DNA of 64,000 bases from Hyphomicrobium_A sp963776675 (GTDB taxonomy: Bacteria; Pseudomonadota; Alphaproteobacteria; Rhizobiales; Hyphomicrobiaceae), in the NCBI GenBank assembly GCA_963776675.1, contig CAVZNR010000052.1, positions 62,001 through 126,000 on the forward strand, given 5' to 3'. The position numbers and the translations under genes were made by a program. Below the pieces are notes generated by a model. It ran no database searches. It was not told the origin of the DNA and worked only from the letters and a program-made list of their open reading frames with translations. Positions 34,550 to 43,048 of this stretch are shown piece after piece (position 1 is the stretch's first letter; each line of letters starts with the position of its first letter).

Positions 34550-36697
34550 TTAATTGACCCGCGCCACCTCGACCAGATTGTCGGAGAAGGTCGGCGCGCG
34601 GCCGAGCCCGGACCAGGCATCCGACGAGATGGAGTTCACCGAGCCGTCCGAGCGATTGAGCGAGCGCCAATAGCCGAGCGTCGCCACCACGATGCCCGGG
34701 TTGACGTCATCCGTTACGCGCGCCACGCCCTCGAAGTCGCCACGCGCGTTCTGCACCCGCACCGGATCTCCGTCGCGTATGTTGCGCTTGGCGGCGTCCG
34801 CAGGCGAGATCAGCACGAACTGCTCGCCCTGGCCCCTGATCTTGTGCGGCTCGTTGGCGTAGCAGGAGTTGAGGAACCCGTGGCTTTTCGGCGAGATGAT
34901 ATTGAGCGGATAGGTCTTTGCCAGCTCGGGATTGGTTTCGGGCGATTCCCGCACCGGCACATAGCCGGGCAGCGGATCGATCGGGCTGCCATCCTGCTCG
35001 CCCTCGTACATCGCGCGGAACGGCGGAGCGACGAAGTTCTTCGCGTCGGGCAGCAGCAGCTCAACCTTGCCGGACGGAGTGGGGAACTTGCCTTCGGCAT
35101 GCGGCGTGCGGGTGTCGACGGCGCCGACGTCGATCCGGTAGTAGCCGTGCTTCTTGAAGTACTCCATGTCGATCCCGCCCATCTTGGGGTCGTTCCAATT
35201 GATGTAGGCGGCGCACAGCTCGCTGTCGGTCATTTTGAATACGGGATCGTCGAAGCCCATCTCCTTGGCCAGCAGCCGCCACATCTCGCTGGTCGGCTTG
35301 CACTCGCCGGGGGGATCGGTCGCCTTCTCGTTGTACGTGAAGTAGAAGTGGCCCCAGCTCCAGAGCATGTCCTCGGCCTCGGCCGCCATGGCCGAGGGCA
35401 GGATGATGTCGGCGTACTTGGCCGTATCGGTGATGAAGTGCTCGGCGACGACCGTGAACAGGTCCTCGCGCTTCAGACCCGCGACGATCTTGTTGGTCTC
35501 GGGCGACTGGCTGACCGGATTGGTGCAGAACACAAACAGGCTCTTGATCGGCGGGTCGAGTTTCATCTCGCCGGTCAGTGCCTGGCCGAGCCGCAGGTTG
35601 TTGACCACGCGCGTGCCGGGCTTGATCCAATCCGGCCGGGCGGCCTTGACCCAATCGATGGGAAAATCCCACAGCGGCAACTGCAGCATGCCACCGCCGA
35701 CGTGGCGCCATGAGCCCGCGACCGCGGGAATGGCGTAGACGGCGCGGGCCGCCTGGGCACCGCCGGCCGAGCGCTCAATAGCGACGCCGATACGAATGGC
35801 GGACGGCTGCGAGGTGGCGAACTCGCGGGCGAACTTGGCGATGTCGTCCGCTTTCACGCCGGTGATCTTCTCGGCGTAGTCGAGCGTAAACTCGGCGGCG
35901 CGTGCCTTGAGCTCCGGCCAGCCTTGCGTGTGATTATCCACGTAGTCCTGATCGACGAGGCCCTGCTCGACCATCTGGTTGATGACCGCCAAGGCGAGCG
36001 CGCCGTCGGTGCCGGGCTTGGGGCAGATGTGCCAGTCGCCGGCCTTGGCCGTGCGCGACTTGTAGGAATCGATGACGACGACCTTGGCGCCGCGCTTTTG
36101 CGCTTCCAGCACGAACGGCCAGTGATGCAGGTTGGTGGAGATCGAATTGCACGCCCAGATCACGATGTACTTGCAGTGCACGAAGCTTTCCGGATCGAGG
36201 CCGCCCGTGGGCCCGTGGGTGAGGAGCCATGCGGTTGAGGAGCCGGAGGTGCAATAGGTCTTCTCGTTGACCGTCGTGCCCAGCCGGTTGAAGAAGGGGT
36301 CGCCCGAGTTGATCCCTTGCACCAGGCCCATGTTGCCCAGGTAGCTCTGCGGCATGATCGCCTGCGCGCCGTACTCGGCGATGATCTCGCGCCAGCGTTT
36401 GCCGATTTCGGAGATCGCCTCGTCCCAGGTGATGCGCTCGAATGTATTGCCGCCGTTCGGGCCCGAGCCTTTGGGTCCCACGCGCCGCATCGGATACAGC
36501 AGCCGGTCGGGGTTATGGTGGTGATCGTGGAAGTCCTTGAGTTTCACGCACAGCGTCCCGCGCGTGATGGGATGATCTTTGTTGCCCTTGACGTTGACGA
36601 GCTTCCCGTCGACGGCCTCATAGACCATGGCGCAGGTGTCGGGGCAGTCGTGCGGACAGGCCCCGTAAAAGGTCTCGCGCTTGAGTGGCTCGTTCAT
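34550..36697 (-). CDS. Molybdopterin-dependent oxidoreductase (CISM/DMSO-reductase superfamily)
   Basis: The 715-residue protein has an N-terminal [4Fe-4S] motif, Cys14-x3-Cys18-x3-Cys22-x27-Cys50 (GACPHDCPDTC...RGTLC). The Mo-bisPGD domains follow: ITWDEAISEIGKRW, SYLGNMG, YCTSGSSTAW, VIWACNSISTN, and the C-terminal dinucleotide domain (LNIISPKSHGFLNS...RNIRDGDPVRVQNARGDFEG). The N-terminus lacks a Tat signal, so it is cytoplasmic. Unlike nitrate or formate enzymes it has no iron-sulfur or membrane-anchor subunit gene beside it. Relatives are annotated as oxidoreductases of unknown substrate; BisC-like or thiosulfate/polysulfide-type roles cannot be separated here. A TGAC-N4-GTCA dyad lies about 67 bases upstream. 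Confidence 0.9.
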   Translation of the reverse strand: MNEPLKRETFYGACPHDCPDTCAMVYEAVDGKLVNVKGNKDHPITRGTLCVKLKDFHDHHHNPDRLLYPMRRVGPKGSGPNGGNTFERITWDEAISEIGKRWREIIAEYGAQAIMPQSYLGNMGLVQGINSGDPFFNRLGTTVNEKTYCTSGSSTAWLLTHGPTGGLDPESFVHCKYIVIWACNSISTNLHHWPFVLEAQKRGAKVVVIDSYKSRTAKAGDWHICPKPGTDGALALAVINQMVEQGLVDQDYVDNHTQGWPELKARAAEFTLDYAEKITGVKADDIAKFAREFATSQPSAIRIGVAIERSAGGAQAARAVYAIPAVAGSWRHVGGGMLQLPLWDFPIDWVKAARPDWIKPGTRVVNNLRLGQALTGEMKLDPPIKSLFVFCTNPVSQSPETNKIVAGLKREDLFTVVAEHFITDTAKYADIILPSAMAAEAEDMLWSWGHFYFTYNEKATDPPGECKPTSEMWRLLAKEMGFDDPVFKMTDSELCAAYINWNDPKMGGIDMEYFKKHGYYRIDVGAVDTRTPHAEGKFPTPSGKVELLLPDAKNFVAPPFRAMYEGEQDGSPIDPLPGYVPVRESPETNPELAKTYPLNIISPKSHGFLNSCYANEPHKIRGQGEQFVLISPADAAKRNIRDGDPVRVQNARGDFEGVARVTDDVNPGIVVATLGYWRSLNRSDGSVNSISSDAWSGLGRAPTFSDNLVEVARVN

Positions 36698-36756
36698 CCT
36701 GGATCCTCCCGAAGGCTGGTCCTTCAGCGGACCGTTGTTCTTGCTTGTGCGGTAGT

Positions 36757-36770
36757 CTGACCCAGGTCAG
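36757..36770. promoter_or_regulatory. Dyad CTGAC-CCAG-GTCAG between the Mo-oxidoreductase and a small membrane gene
   Basis: CTGACCCAGGTCAG is an inverted repeat (TGAC-N4-GTCA core) centred about 67 bases upstream of the oxidoreductase ATG and 39 bases upstream of the divergent 36803 gene. The core equals that of the dyad upstream of phaC. It fits a Crp/Fnr-superfamily site but has C/G in place of the outer T/A. Confidence 0.4.
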
Positions 36771-36802
36771 GCTGGTGCGCAAGCCGGGTCGGGAGGTGAG
36801 CC

Positions 36803-37084
36803 ATGAGCCGTATTGCGCCGGAGCGCCTGTCCCAGATCGGTGTCGGCGTGCTGTTGCTGATCGTCATCCGTTCGCTGAGCGAGGTCTTCCGTCTTCAGTA
36901 CGTGCATGGGGACGCGCTCACCATCGCGCAGGTGACGCCGTTTGTGGGGAGCGCGCTGTTCACCGCGATCGTCCTGGCGGCGGCGCTCGTCTGCCATGTT
37001 TGGGGACGCTACCGGGTGGTGATCGCCGCGGTTATCGCCACCGTTGTGCTGTTGCTCGTCTACAAGATTGCCGTCATCGGCTGA
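36803..37084 (+). CDS. Small three-helix membrane protein, 93 aa
   Basis: ATG 36803 has a strong ribosome-binding site (GGGAGG, 6 bases upstream). Three hydrophobic segments are visible: about 10-27 (SQIGVGVLLLIVIRSLSE), 46-66 (PFVGSALFTAIVLAAALVCHV) and 70-92 (YRVVIAAVIATVVLLLVYKIAVI). I do not recognise the family. It is divergent from the molybdopterin oxidoreductase, with a dyad between them, and overlaps the 3' end of epmB by 11 bases on the opposite strand. Confidence 0.7.
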   Translation: MSRIAPERLSQIGVGVLLLIVIRSLSEVFRLQYVHGDALTIAQVTPFVGSALFTAIVLAAALVCHVWGRYRVVIAAVIATVVLLLVYKIAVIG

Positions 37085-38141
37085 GGTCCGCGCAGCAGTC
37101 CTCGTAGGCATGCACTGTGCCGCGCGTATCCAGCACAGCATAGCTTTCCGGTCCCTCCGACAGATATTCGGGTCCAATCGGCACCTTGCCGTGGGCGCCG
37201 GGGATGTCGAGGACGTAGGTCGGCAGCGCGAGACCCGACAGGCGCCCGCGCAGGGCGCGCATCAGCGCCTGACCTTCGGCAATGGTCGTGCGGAAATGCG
37301 CAGTGCCCGGCGCCAGATCGCCATGGTGCAGGTAGTAGGGCTTCACGCGCGCTTCGACGAGCGCGCGCATCAGCGCTTCGAGCGTATCGGCGTCGTCGTT
37401 GACGCCCTTCAGGAGCACGGTCTGGCTCACCATGGCGATGCCGCGGTCGATGAGGCGCGCGCACGCGGCCCGGGCGGCGTCGGTCAGCTCGCGCGGATGG
37501 TTGGTGTGGAGTGCCACGTAGACGGTCTTGGTGCCGGCCGCGAGCGCGTCGGCGAGCGCCTCCGTCACGCGCTCCGGCGCCACCACGGGGACGCGCGTGT
37601 GCCAGCGTACTATTTTGACGTGCGGGATCGCTTGAAGCGCGGCCGTGACCTCTGCAACCCGGCGCGGTGACAGGACGAGCGGATCGCCGCCGGTGAGGAT
37701 CACCTCCCAGATCTCGGCGTGCGCGCGGATGTAGGCCAGTGCCGAGTCCAACTCGGCATCGCTCAGTGCTGCGGCTTTGCCGGGCCCGACCATCTCGCGC
37801 CGGAAGCAGAAGCGGCAGTAGACCGGGCAGACGGCGACGAGCTTCAGGAGCACGCGGTCGGGGTAGCGATGCACGATCCCCGGCACCGGGCTCTTGGCGG
37901 AATCGCCGATGGGGTCGTCGCGCTCGGCGTGGTGGCGCTCGAGCTCGCGCACATCGGGAACGAACTGGCGCGCAATGGGGTCATCCGCGTCGGCGGGGTC
38001 GATGAGCGACGCCATGGCCGGTGTCACCGCTACCGCGTAGCGCTGCGCCACGGCGCGCATGTCCGCGGCGCGCGCGCGCGGGACCAGGCCGGCATCGGCC
38101 AGATCGGCGGCGGTCCTTAAAGTCTGTCGAAACGCAGTCAT
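37074..38141 (-). CDS. epmB: EF-P (R)-beta-lysylation enzyme EpmB / lysine 2,3-aminomutase family
   Basis: The 355-residue radical-SAM, PLP-dependent enzyme has CxxxCxxC at Cys105-Cys109-Cys112 (AVCPVYCRFCFRREMVG). It also has the family motifs EVILTGGDPLVLS, VRWHTRVPVVAPERV and PYYLHHGDLAPGTAHF, and a PLP-lysine candidate in IPGAHGKVPIGPEYL. It is shorter than catabolic KamA (about 415 residues), as expected for EpmB, which turns (S)-alpha-lysine into (R)-beta-lysine for EF-P. epmA and efp lie 3.6 and 5.9 kb away in this window, which supports the EpmB assignment. Confidence 0.88.
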   Translation of the reverse strand: MTAFRQTLRTAADLADAGLVPRARAADMRAVAQRYAVAVTPAMASLIDPADADDPIARQFVPDVRELERHHAERDDPIGDSAKSPVPGIVHRYPDRVLLKLVAVCPVYCRFCFRREMVGPGKAAALSDAELDSALAYIRAHAEIWEVILTGGDPLVLSPRRVAEVTAALQAIPHVKIVRWHTRVPVVAPERVTEALADALAAGTKTVYVALHTNHPRELTDAARAACARLIDRGIAMVSQTVLLKGVNDDADTLEALMRALVEARVKPYYLHHGDLAPGTAHFRTTIAEGQALMRALRGRLSGLALPTYVLDIPGAHGKVPIGPEYLSEGPESYAVLDTRGTVHAYEDCCADLSR

Positions 38142-38302
38142 TGCCAGGGGCCTTCCGTGGTCGGTCGCATGCGACTTTCGATGTTTAGTCTAACGCAACC
38201 CTGGCGCGACATTTGACTGGGCATCGGGTCGGCATACGCCAAATTCCAAGACGCCGACGATAGCGTTCGCATACCAGGATTTCAGGGAATGGGGCTTACG
38301 AC

Positions 38303-38881
38303 ATGAAACAGGCAGCTTTGTTTGGCGGCGTCATAACGGGACTTATGGTTTTGGGCGGCGGCGGCGCCGTGGCCGCAGACTATCAGGTCTGCAAAAGCAC
38401 GTATGCGCTGTGCACGACGGCAAAGTGCACGACCGACCCCAGCAAGGCCGACACCGTCCAATGCGCCTGCGAGGTGCGCACCGGCTATTCGGTCGGATCG
38501 ACGCCGTGCCAGGTGCCGAAAGAGACAAGCGCCGGCAAGCAGGTCCGATCGCGCTACTACCCCATCAAGAGCTACGCGCACTGCGCCAACAACCGGCCCT
38601 GGGCAAACTGCTTCGACAAGGAGTGCGTGGTCGACAAGGACGATCCCAGCAAGGCGACGTGCACCTGCTCGGTCAAGGAGAACGAGGGCGACTACGTGAT
38701 GGTCACGCCGTCCTACTCGGCGCAGACGTGCACTATCGGCCTGTGGTCCTCGGCCACCGTCTCCCAGCTCGAGGAGGTCACCAACTTCCTCAAAGGCCAG
38801 AAAGAGCTTCAGCCTTATCCGCTTGAGGTCCTGAACGCCGACACGCTGGGAGCCATGACCCCGACAAGCTCGGGCCACTGA
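38303..38881 (+). CDS. Secreted protein with two six-cysteine modules, 192 aa
   Basis: A clear signal peptide (ALFGGVITGLMVLGGGGAVAAD) precedes a mature region holding two related modules. Cysteines fall at 30, 37, 42, 54, 56, 69 and at 94, 103, 108, 120, 122, 143. Both modules share the spacing C-x4-C-x11-C-x-C, and DPSKA precedes the C-x-C in each (DPSKADTVQCAC; DPSKATCTC). Twelve cysteines imply six disulfides outside the cytoplasm. The C-terminal about 45 residues lack cysteine. I do not recognise a family and no neighbour explains it. ATG 38303 has no strong ribosome-binding site, but the signal peptide supports it. Confidence 0.75.
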   Translation: MKQAALFGGVITGLMVLGGGGAVAADYQVCKSTYALCTTAKCTTDPSKADTVQCACEVRTGYSVGSTPCQVPKETSAGKQVRSRYYPIKSYAHCANNRPWANCFDKECVVDKDDPSKATCTCSVKENEGDYVMVTPSYSAQTCTIGLWSSATVSQLEEVTNFLKGQKELQPYPLEVLNADTLGAMTPTSSGH

Positions 38882-39023
38882 TCAGCAACAATGGGCTCCA
38901 GAAGACTCTATCCCGCCCTGTTGATAGCGGGGACGGAATCGCATGCGCCGTCGCGCCGGGCTCCATTCCGGCGTAGGCAGGGGCCAGTACCAGTACCGGT
39001 CCGTTGCGATTAGGGAGGGGTGC

Positions 39024-39773
39024 ATGCGTCGTCTGTCGTTCGTTCTTCTTGTGACTTGTTGCGTCACCGTCGGCATCAGCGCACGCGCTCTGAGCCAGGA
39101 GTATGGGTTCTCGTATGGGAACTCGACGGCCCTGCACGAATGGCAGGGCCTTTACGGCGGCGCCCACGTGGGTGGCGCCTGGGGCAGCACGCAGGCGACC
39201 AACTCCGGCGGCACCACCACGCTCAACGACTACTGGAGCGCCGCGCCGAGTGGCGTCGTTACGGGCCTGCAGCTCGGCTACAACTTGCGCAACGGTCCGG
39301 TGCTCTACGGCGTGGAGGGCGATCTCGGCTATCTGGGCCTCGCCGGCAGCGCCACCTCCACCTATGTGCCTCTGGGCTACGACACGTCCACCAAGACCGA
39401 TTCCGGATTCTATATGACGCTGCGCGGGCGGCTCGGCGTCATCTATAATCAATGGGCGTTCTACGCCACCGGCGGCTACATCGGCGCCGACACCAAGGTG
39501 TCGATCCTCGGGGCCTGCGATGCCATTCTGACCTGCAGTACGGCCTCCGTCAGCGGCTCGAACTCGTCGTTCCGTAACGGTTGGACGCTCGGTGGCGGCA
39601 TCGAGGGGGATCTCGGCGGGCCGTGGACGGCCAAGGTCGAGTACCTCTATTACGACCTCGGCAGCAGGACGGTGTACACGACCGGTACCGGCATCACGAA
39701 TACCTGGAAGGTCGAGACGGACGGGTCGTTGGTCCGCGCGGGCCTCAACTACCGCTTCGGCACGCCATACTAG
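39024..39773 (+). CDS. Omp25/Omp31-like outer-membrane beta-barrel protein
   Basis: The 249-residue protein has a signal peptide (MRRLSFVLLVTCCVTVGISARALS). Alternating barrel strands follow: WQGLYGGAHVGGAWGS, GLQLGYNLRNGPVLYGVEGD, FYMTLRGRLGVIYNQWAFYATGG and WTAKVEYLYYDLGS. It ends LVRAGLNYRFGTPY, with the aromatic C-terminal residue of BAM-assembled barrels. ATG 39024 follows GGGAGGGG. The family is abundant in the outer membrane of Hyphomicrobiales and contributes to envelope stability. It converges on arsC. Confidence 0.88.
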   Translation: MRRLSFVLLVTCCVTVGISARALSQEYGFSYGNSTALHEWQGLYGGAHVGGAWGSTQATNSGGTTTLNDYWSAAPSGVVTGLQLGYNLRNGPVLYGVEGDLGYLGLAGSATSTYVPLGYDTSTKTDSGFYMTLRGRLGVIYNQWAFYATGGYIGADTKVSILGACDAILTCSTASVSGSNSSFRNGWTLGGGIEGDLGGPWTAKVEYLYYDLGSRTVYTTGTGITNTWKVETDGSLVRAGLNYRFGTPY

Positions 39774-39776
39774 GGA

Positions 39777-40196
39777 TCAGCTTTTGCCGGGCTCGCGCTG
39801 GCTGACGATCTCGCCGTCCTCTTTGGCGAAGGTGCCGATGTCGGGGTTCGCAAGGATCTCGAGCACCACCTCGGAGGGCCGGCACAGCCGCGCGCCGCGC
39901 TCCGTGACGACGATCGGCCGGTTGATCAGGATCGGGTGTGCCACCATCGCGTCGATGAGCTGCGCCTCCGTGAGGCCTTCGTCATCGAGGCCGAGCTCGT
40001 CGTAGGGCGTGCCCTTGCGGCGCAGCAGCGCGCGCGCGGAGATGCCCATGGCCTTGATGAGCTCCTCGAGCCTGGCCCGCGTGGGCGGCGTCTTGAGATA
40101 CTCGATCACCTCGGGCTCCTCGCCACTTGCGCGGATCATGGCGAGCGTGTTGCGGGACGTCCCGCACGCAGGGTTGTGGTAGATCGTGACCGGCAT
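39777..40196 (-). CDS. arsC: ArsC-family (glutaredoxin-type) arsenate reductase
   Basis: The 139-residue protein starts MPVTIYHNPACGTSRN, with the catalytic Cys11 in the N-terminal loop. It carries the ArsC block YLKTPPTRARLEELI and HPILINRPIVVTERGARLCRPSEVV, where the arginines bind the arsenate/thiolate intermediate. It reduces arsenate to arsenite using glutathione and glutaredoxin. Two adjacent ATGs occur (40199 and 40196); the second has AAGGAG at a 5-base spacing. No ars operon (arsB/arsR) is adjacent, so a general Spx/YffB-like role is possible, though the C-x2-S and the Arg residues favour ArsC. Confidence 0.88.
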   Translation of the reverse strand: MPVTIYHNPACGTSRNTLAMIRASGEEPEVIEYLKTPPTRARLEELIKAMGISARALLRRKGTPYDELGLDDEGLTEAQLIDAMVAHPILINRPIVVTERGARLCRPSEVVLEILANPDIGTFAKEDGEIVSQREPGKS

Positions 40197-40370
40197 CATT
40201 TCTCCTTCGAGCCACCCTCGGGTCTCCGCGGGCTTGGACATTGGATGCCCCCAAATCTTTTGTCGAGGGCGCCTGCGGCACAGCGCCCCGATGGTAAAGC
40301 CGGCCACCTGGAGCGCATAGAAGTGTCATGGAGCTGTCGTACGCGGCAGCTCGTCTCAACCGGAGTGGCC

Positions 40371-40640
40371 ATGCGTAATCTCTTGTTCATCGCCGGCGGC
40401 ATCCTGTGCATCGTGAGCGGGCTGGTCTTCCTGCCCCTGCCGACGCCCCTTGGGCTGCCGCTGCTGGTGACGGGATCGGCGCTGCTCGTGGCTGGCAGCG
40501 CGCTGGCACGGCGTGTCTTGAAGCGCTTTCGAACCAGCAACGAGCGCGCGCATACGTGGCTTACGGCGGGGGAGCGCTATCTACCGCTTTTCCTGCGGGT
40601 GCCGCTGCGACTGACGCACCCGGACCGCACCGACGTCTAG
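40371..40640 (+). CDS. Small two-helix membrane protein, 89 aa
   Basis: ATG 40371 follows GGAG (ccggagtggcc). Two hydrophobic segments (LLFIAGGILCIVSGLVFLPL and LGLPLLVTGSALLVAGSALA) surround a PLPTPLGLP turn that resembles the PGPGW type of small membrane proteins. A basic soluble tail follows (RRVLKRFRTSNERAHTW). The family link is tentative. It ends 8 bases before the AraC-regulator gene, which converges on it. Confidence 0.65.
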   Translation: MRNLLFIAGGILCIVSGLVFLPLPTPLGLPLLVTGSALLVAGSALARRVLKRFRTSNERAHTWLTAGERYLPLFLRVPLRLTHPDRTDV

Positions 40641-40648
40641 ACACCCCA

Positions 40649-41605
40649 TCACAATGCGTCGACGCGCTGCGTGTTCTTCCGGTATTCGCCGGGTGCGCAT
40701 CCGAACTGCGCCTTGAACCGCCGATTGAAGTGCGACAGGTCCGAGAAGCCCCAGCTGAACGCGATTTCACTGATCATGCGGTTCGCGTGCGCCGGATCCT
40801 CGAGCGCGCGGCGGCACCGCTCCAGCCGTCGCCCGATGATGTAGCGCTCGAGACACGAGTCTTCCTCGGCGAGCAGCAGATTGGCGTAACGCACGCTGAT
40901 CCCAGCCGCGGCTGCCGCGACGGTGGGTTTGAGCTCGGAGTCGTGAAGTCGCGCTTCGATCGCCGCTTTGAGCATGGTGAGGGCGACGGTGCGGGGCGAC
41001 GAGAGCGTAACTCCTCCGTCACCCTCTGTGGAAATCGCGAGCGCCAAGAGATCGAGAGCGTGCTCCGTGATCCTGGCGGCGGCCATGCCTTGGATCGCGT
41101 CCATGCGTTCGGTAATCATCGTCAAGTATTCGAACACCAGCCCGCCGACAGGCCTTTGCGAGCTCAAGGAGAGGCTGGCGCGCGGCGCGGCGCGTCCCAA
41201 TCGCGCCTCGAAGCTTTGGCGCGGCACTCGAATCGATATGAGGCGGTTTCGGTCCTCAAAGCGTGCCGAGTATGGTCTTTGCGAGTCGAATAAAAAGCAG
41301 CTGCCGCGCTCCATGACGGATTGATGATCGGCCTGGCAATGGACCGCTCGCCCTGCCAACTGGAGGTTCAAGACGACGTCATCGTGCTGCGCGCGCGCAA
41401 TCTCCAGGGCACTGCGCTCCGCCTCGTGCGGCCCGCCCTCGTAGTCTGCAATGCACAAATCGCCGACCACTCCGGAGCGCATGCGCGCCTGGAACGGTCC
41501 TTCGGCTCCGACGGACAGGCGGATGTAGCCGCGAAGTACGTCGTCCGACCAATAGGCGAAGCTGTCGCGCGGGTGCACGCTATTCGTAGAGTAGACGACG
41601 GCCAT
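40649..41605 (-). CDS. AraC/XylS-family transcriptional regulator
   Basis: The 318-residue protein has an N-terminal effector/dimer domain of the AraC-binding-like type (FAYWSDDVLRGYIRLSVG...FLFDSQRPYSARFEDRNRLISIRVP). At the C-terminus (about 215-318) it has two helix-turn-helix motifs: AAAAAGISVRYANLLLAEE and ISEIAFSWGFSDLSHFNRRFKAQFGCAPGEYR. The latter is the diagnostic AraC signature. Genes of this type usually control a nearby catabolic or stress operon. None is obvious here, since its neighbours are a small membrane protein and epmA, so the target is unknown. Confidence 0.9.
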   Translation of the reverse strand: MAVVYSTNSVHPRDSFAYWSDDVLRGYIRLSVGAEGPFQARMRSGVVGDLCIADYEGGPHEAERSALEIARAQHDDVVLNLQLAGRAVHCQADHQSVMERGSCFLFDSQRPYSARFEDRNRLISIRVPRQSFEARLGRAAPRASLSLSSQRPVGGLVFEYLTMITERMDAIQGMAAARITEHALDLLALAISTEGDGGVTLSSPRTVALTMLKAAIEARLHDSELKPTVAAAAAGISVRYANLLLAEEDSCLERYIIGRRLERCRRALEDPAHANRMISEIAFSWGFSDLSHFNRRFKAQFGCAPGEYRKNTQRVDAL

Positions 41606-41721
41606 GGCCGGCCTTTCTGCAGGATCCCACCGCCCCGATGCTAACCTCGAGCTCGCAGAATATGAAGCATCTTCCTCTCAGCACTGAATAAAGCCGTGGC
41701 GACGGTAAATTGCGCCAGCGG

Positions 41722-42767
41722 CTATCTGTCGGTAAGCGGCGTCCAGATGACCTGCTCGATGCGGGTCGCGCCCGATGCCAGCATGACGAGGCGGTCGAAT
41801 CCGAGCGCGCAGCCCGAGGCCGGCGGCATCGCGCGCAAGCGCCGAGAGGAAGTCCTCATCCAGCGGGTAGCGCTCGCCGTAGCGTTGTTGTCGCTTGTCC
41901 ATCTCGGCCTCGAGCCGGCGGCGTTGCAAGGCGGCATCGGTCAACTCGCCGAAGCCGTTGGCGAGCTCGACGCCACAGCAATAGAGCTCGAAGCGCTCGG
42001 CGACGCGGGCGTCGTGCGCGCACGGTTTTGCGAGCGCCGATTCGACTGCCGGGTACTCGGTCAGAAGCGTCGCGCGACCGTTGCCGAGCTTGGGCTCAAC
42101 GAGTGCTGTCAGCACCTTGGCGAAAATGTCGGACCAGGTGTCGTCGGCGCGCGCGGTGACGCCGGCGTCCTCGGCCATGGACGCAAGCCGGTCGCGGTCG
42201 GTGCCGTCGTTTGACAAGGCTCGCAAGAAGGTCGATTCCAGCGTAGCGGCCGAAAGCATCGGCGACGGTGAGCCGCTCGGGCTCGGCGCGCGGGTTGCAC
42301 GTGACGCCGCGAAACGACACGAAGCGGTTGTGGACCGTTTCTGCCGCGAGCTTCAGGAGGGCTGCCGCATCCGCCATCACCGTCTCGTAGGGCGCGTTGG
42401 CGCGATACCACTCGAGCAGGGTGAACTCGGGCGCGTGCAAACCGCCGCGCTCGCGGTTGCGGAAGGCGTGGCCAAGCGTGAAGATTTTTTCCTCGCCGGC
42501 GGCGAGCAGCTTTTTGCAGGCGAACTCGGGCGAGGTGTGGAGATAAAGGGGGAGGCGGCTCAGATCGGGGCGAATGAGCTCGGTCTCGAAAGCGCTCAGG
42601 TGCGCCTCGTTGCCGGGTGACGTCACGAGGCAGCCGGCATCGACCTCGGTGAAGCCCTGCGCCTCGAACCAGCGGCGCACGGCGGCGGTGATGCGCCCGC
42701 GCGCTTCCAAGAACGGCTTGCGGTCGGCGTGCGCGGCGCGGTCCCACCAGGGTGTGTCTTGGCTCAT
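41722..42767 (-). pseudogene. epmA: EF-P beta-lysine ligase EpmA (LysRS-like), two frameshifts
   Basis: The first frame from ATG 42767 is a clear EpmA/GenX: RRWFEAQGFTEVDAGCLVTSPGNEAHLSAF, YLHTSPEFACKKLLAAGEEKIF, NRERGGLHAPEFTLLEWYRA. At about 42215 one extra G ends it. Dropping that G joins ASL to SNDGTDRDRLASMAEDAGV in the next frame. A second extra base at about 41846 (CTTGCGCGCGATG) must also be dropped to obtain SALRAMPPASGCALGFDRLVMLASGATRIEQVIW, ending at 41722. The repaired protein is about 347 residues and lacks the anticodon domain, as EpmA should. It ligates (R)-beta-lysine to EF-P. With epmB and efp both intact, sequence error is more likely than gene loss. Confidence 0.85.
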
Positions 42768-42818
42768 GCGCTAGCCTTTAGACCATTTGCTGCAAAATCC
42801 AATGTGCCTGCGGCGCGC

Positions 42819-42885
42819 CTCATGCTGGGTCCCGGCTCTCGCTCCCCTCGGTTCAAGTCCGAGGGTCGCTTGGCCGGGATGACGG
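42819..42885. repeat. Dispersed palindromic repeat, copy 1
   Basis: This about 67-bp unit runs from ctcatgctgggtcccgg to ccgggatgacgg and contains the internal hairpin CCTCGG-ttcaagt-CCGAGG. The outer parts (CCCGGC...GCCGGG) also pair. It is about 90 percent identical by eye to copy 2 at 43704-43771, in the same orientation. Confidence 0.75.
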
Positions 42886-42981
42886 ATATGCGGATGCGGC
42901 GTCTCCGTCTCTTCACCTCTCCCGTTATGGCGGAGCCACGCTTCGCATGGACGGGAGCAAGCATCGTCGCGCCGCTTCTAC

Positions 42982-43048
42982 CTTCACCCTCCCCTTGAGG
43001 GGGAGGGTGGTCGCCGAAACGCACGTGAGGCGACCGGGTGGGGTGAAG
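42982..43048. repeat. Nested-hairpin repeat element
   Basis: CTTCACCCTCCCC at the left pairs with GGTGGGGTGAAG at the right. Inside lie CCCTCCCC/GGGGGAGGG and GGTCGCC/GGCGACC stems. It is a REP-like element in the epmA-efp gap. Similar CCTCTCCC/GGGAGAGG hairpins occur at 61985-62135. Confidence 0.6.
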
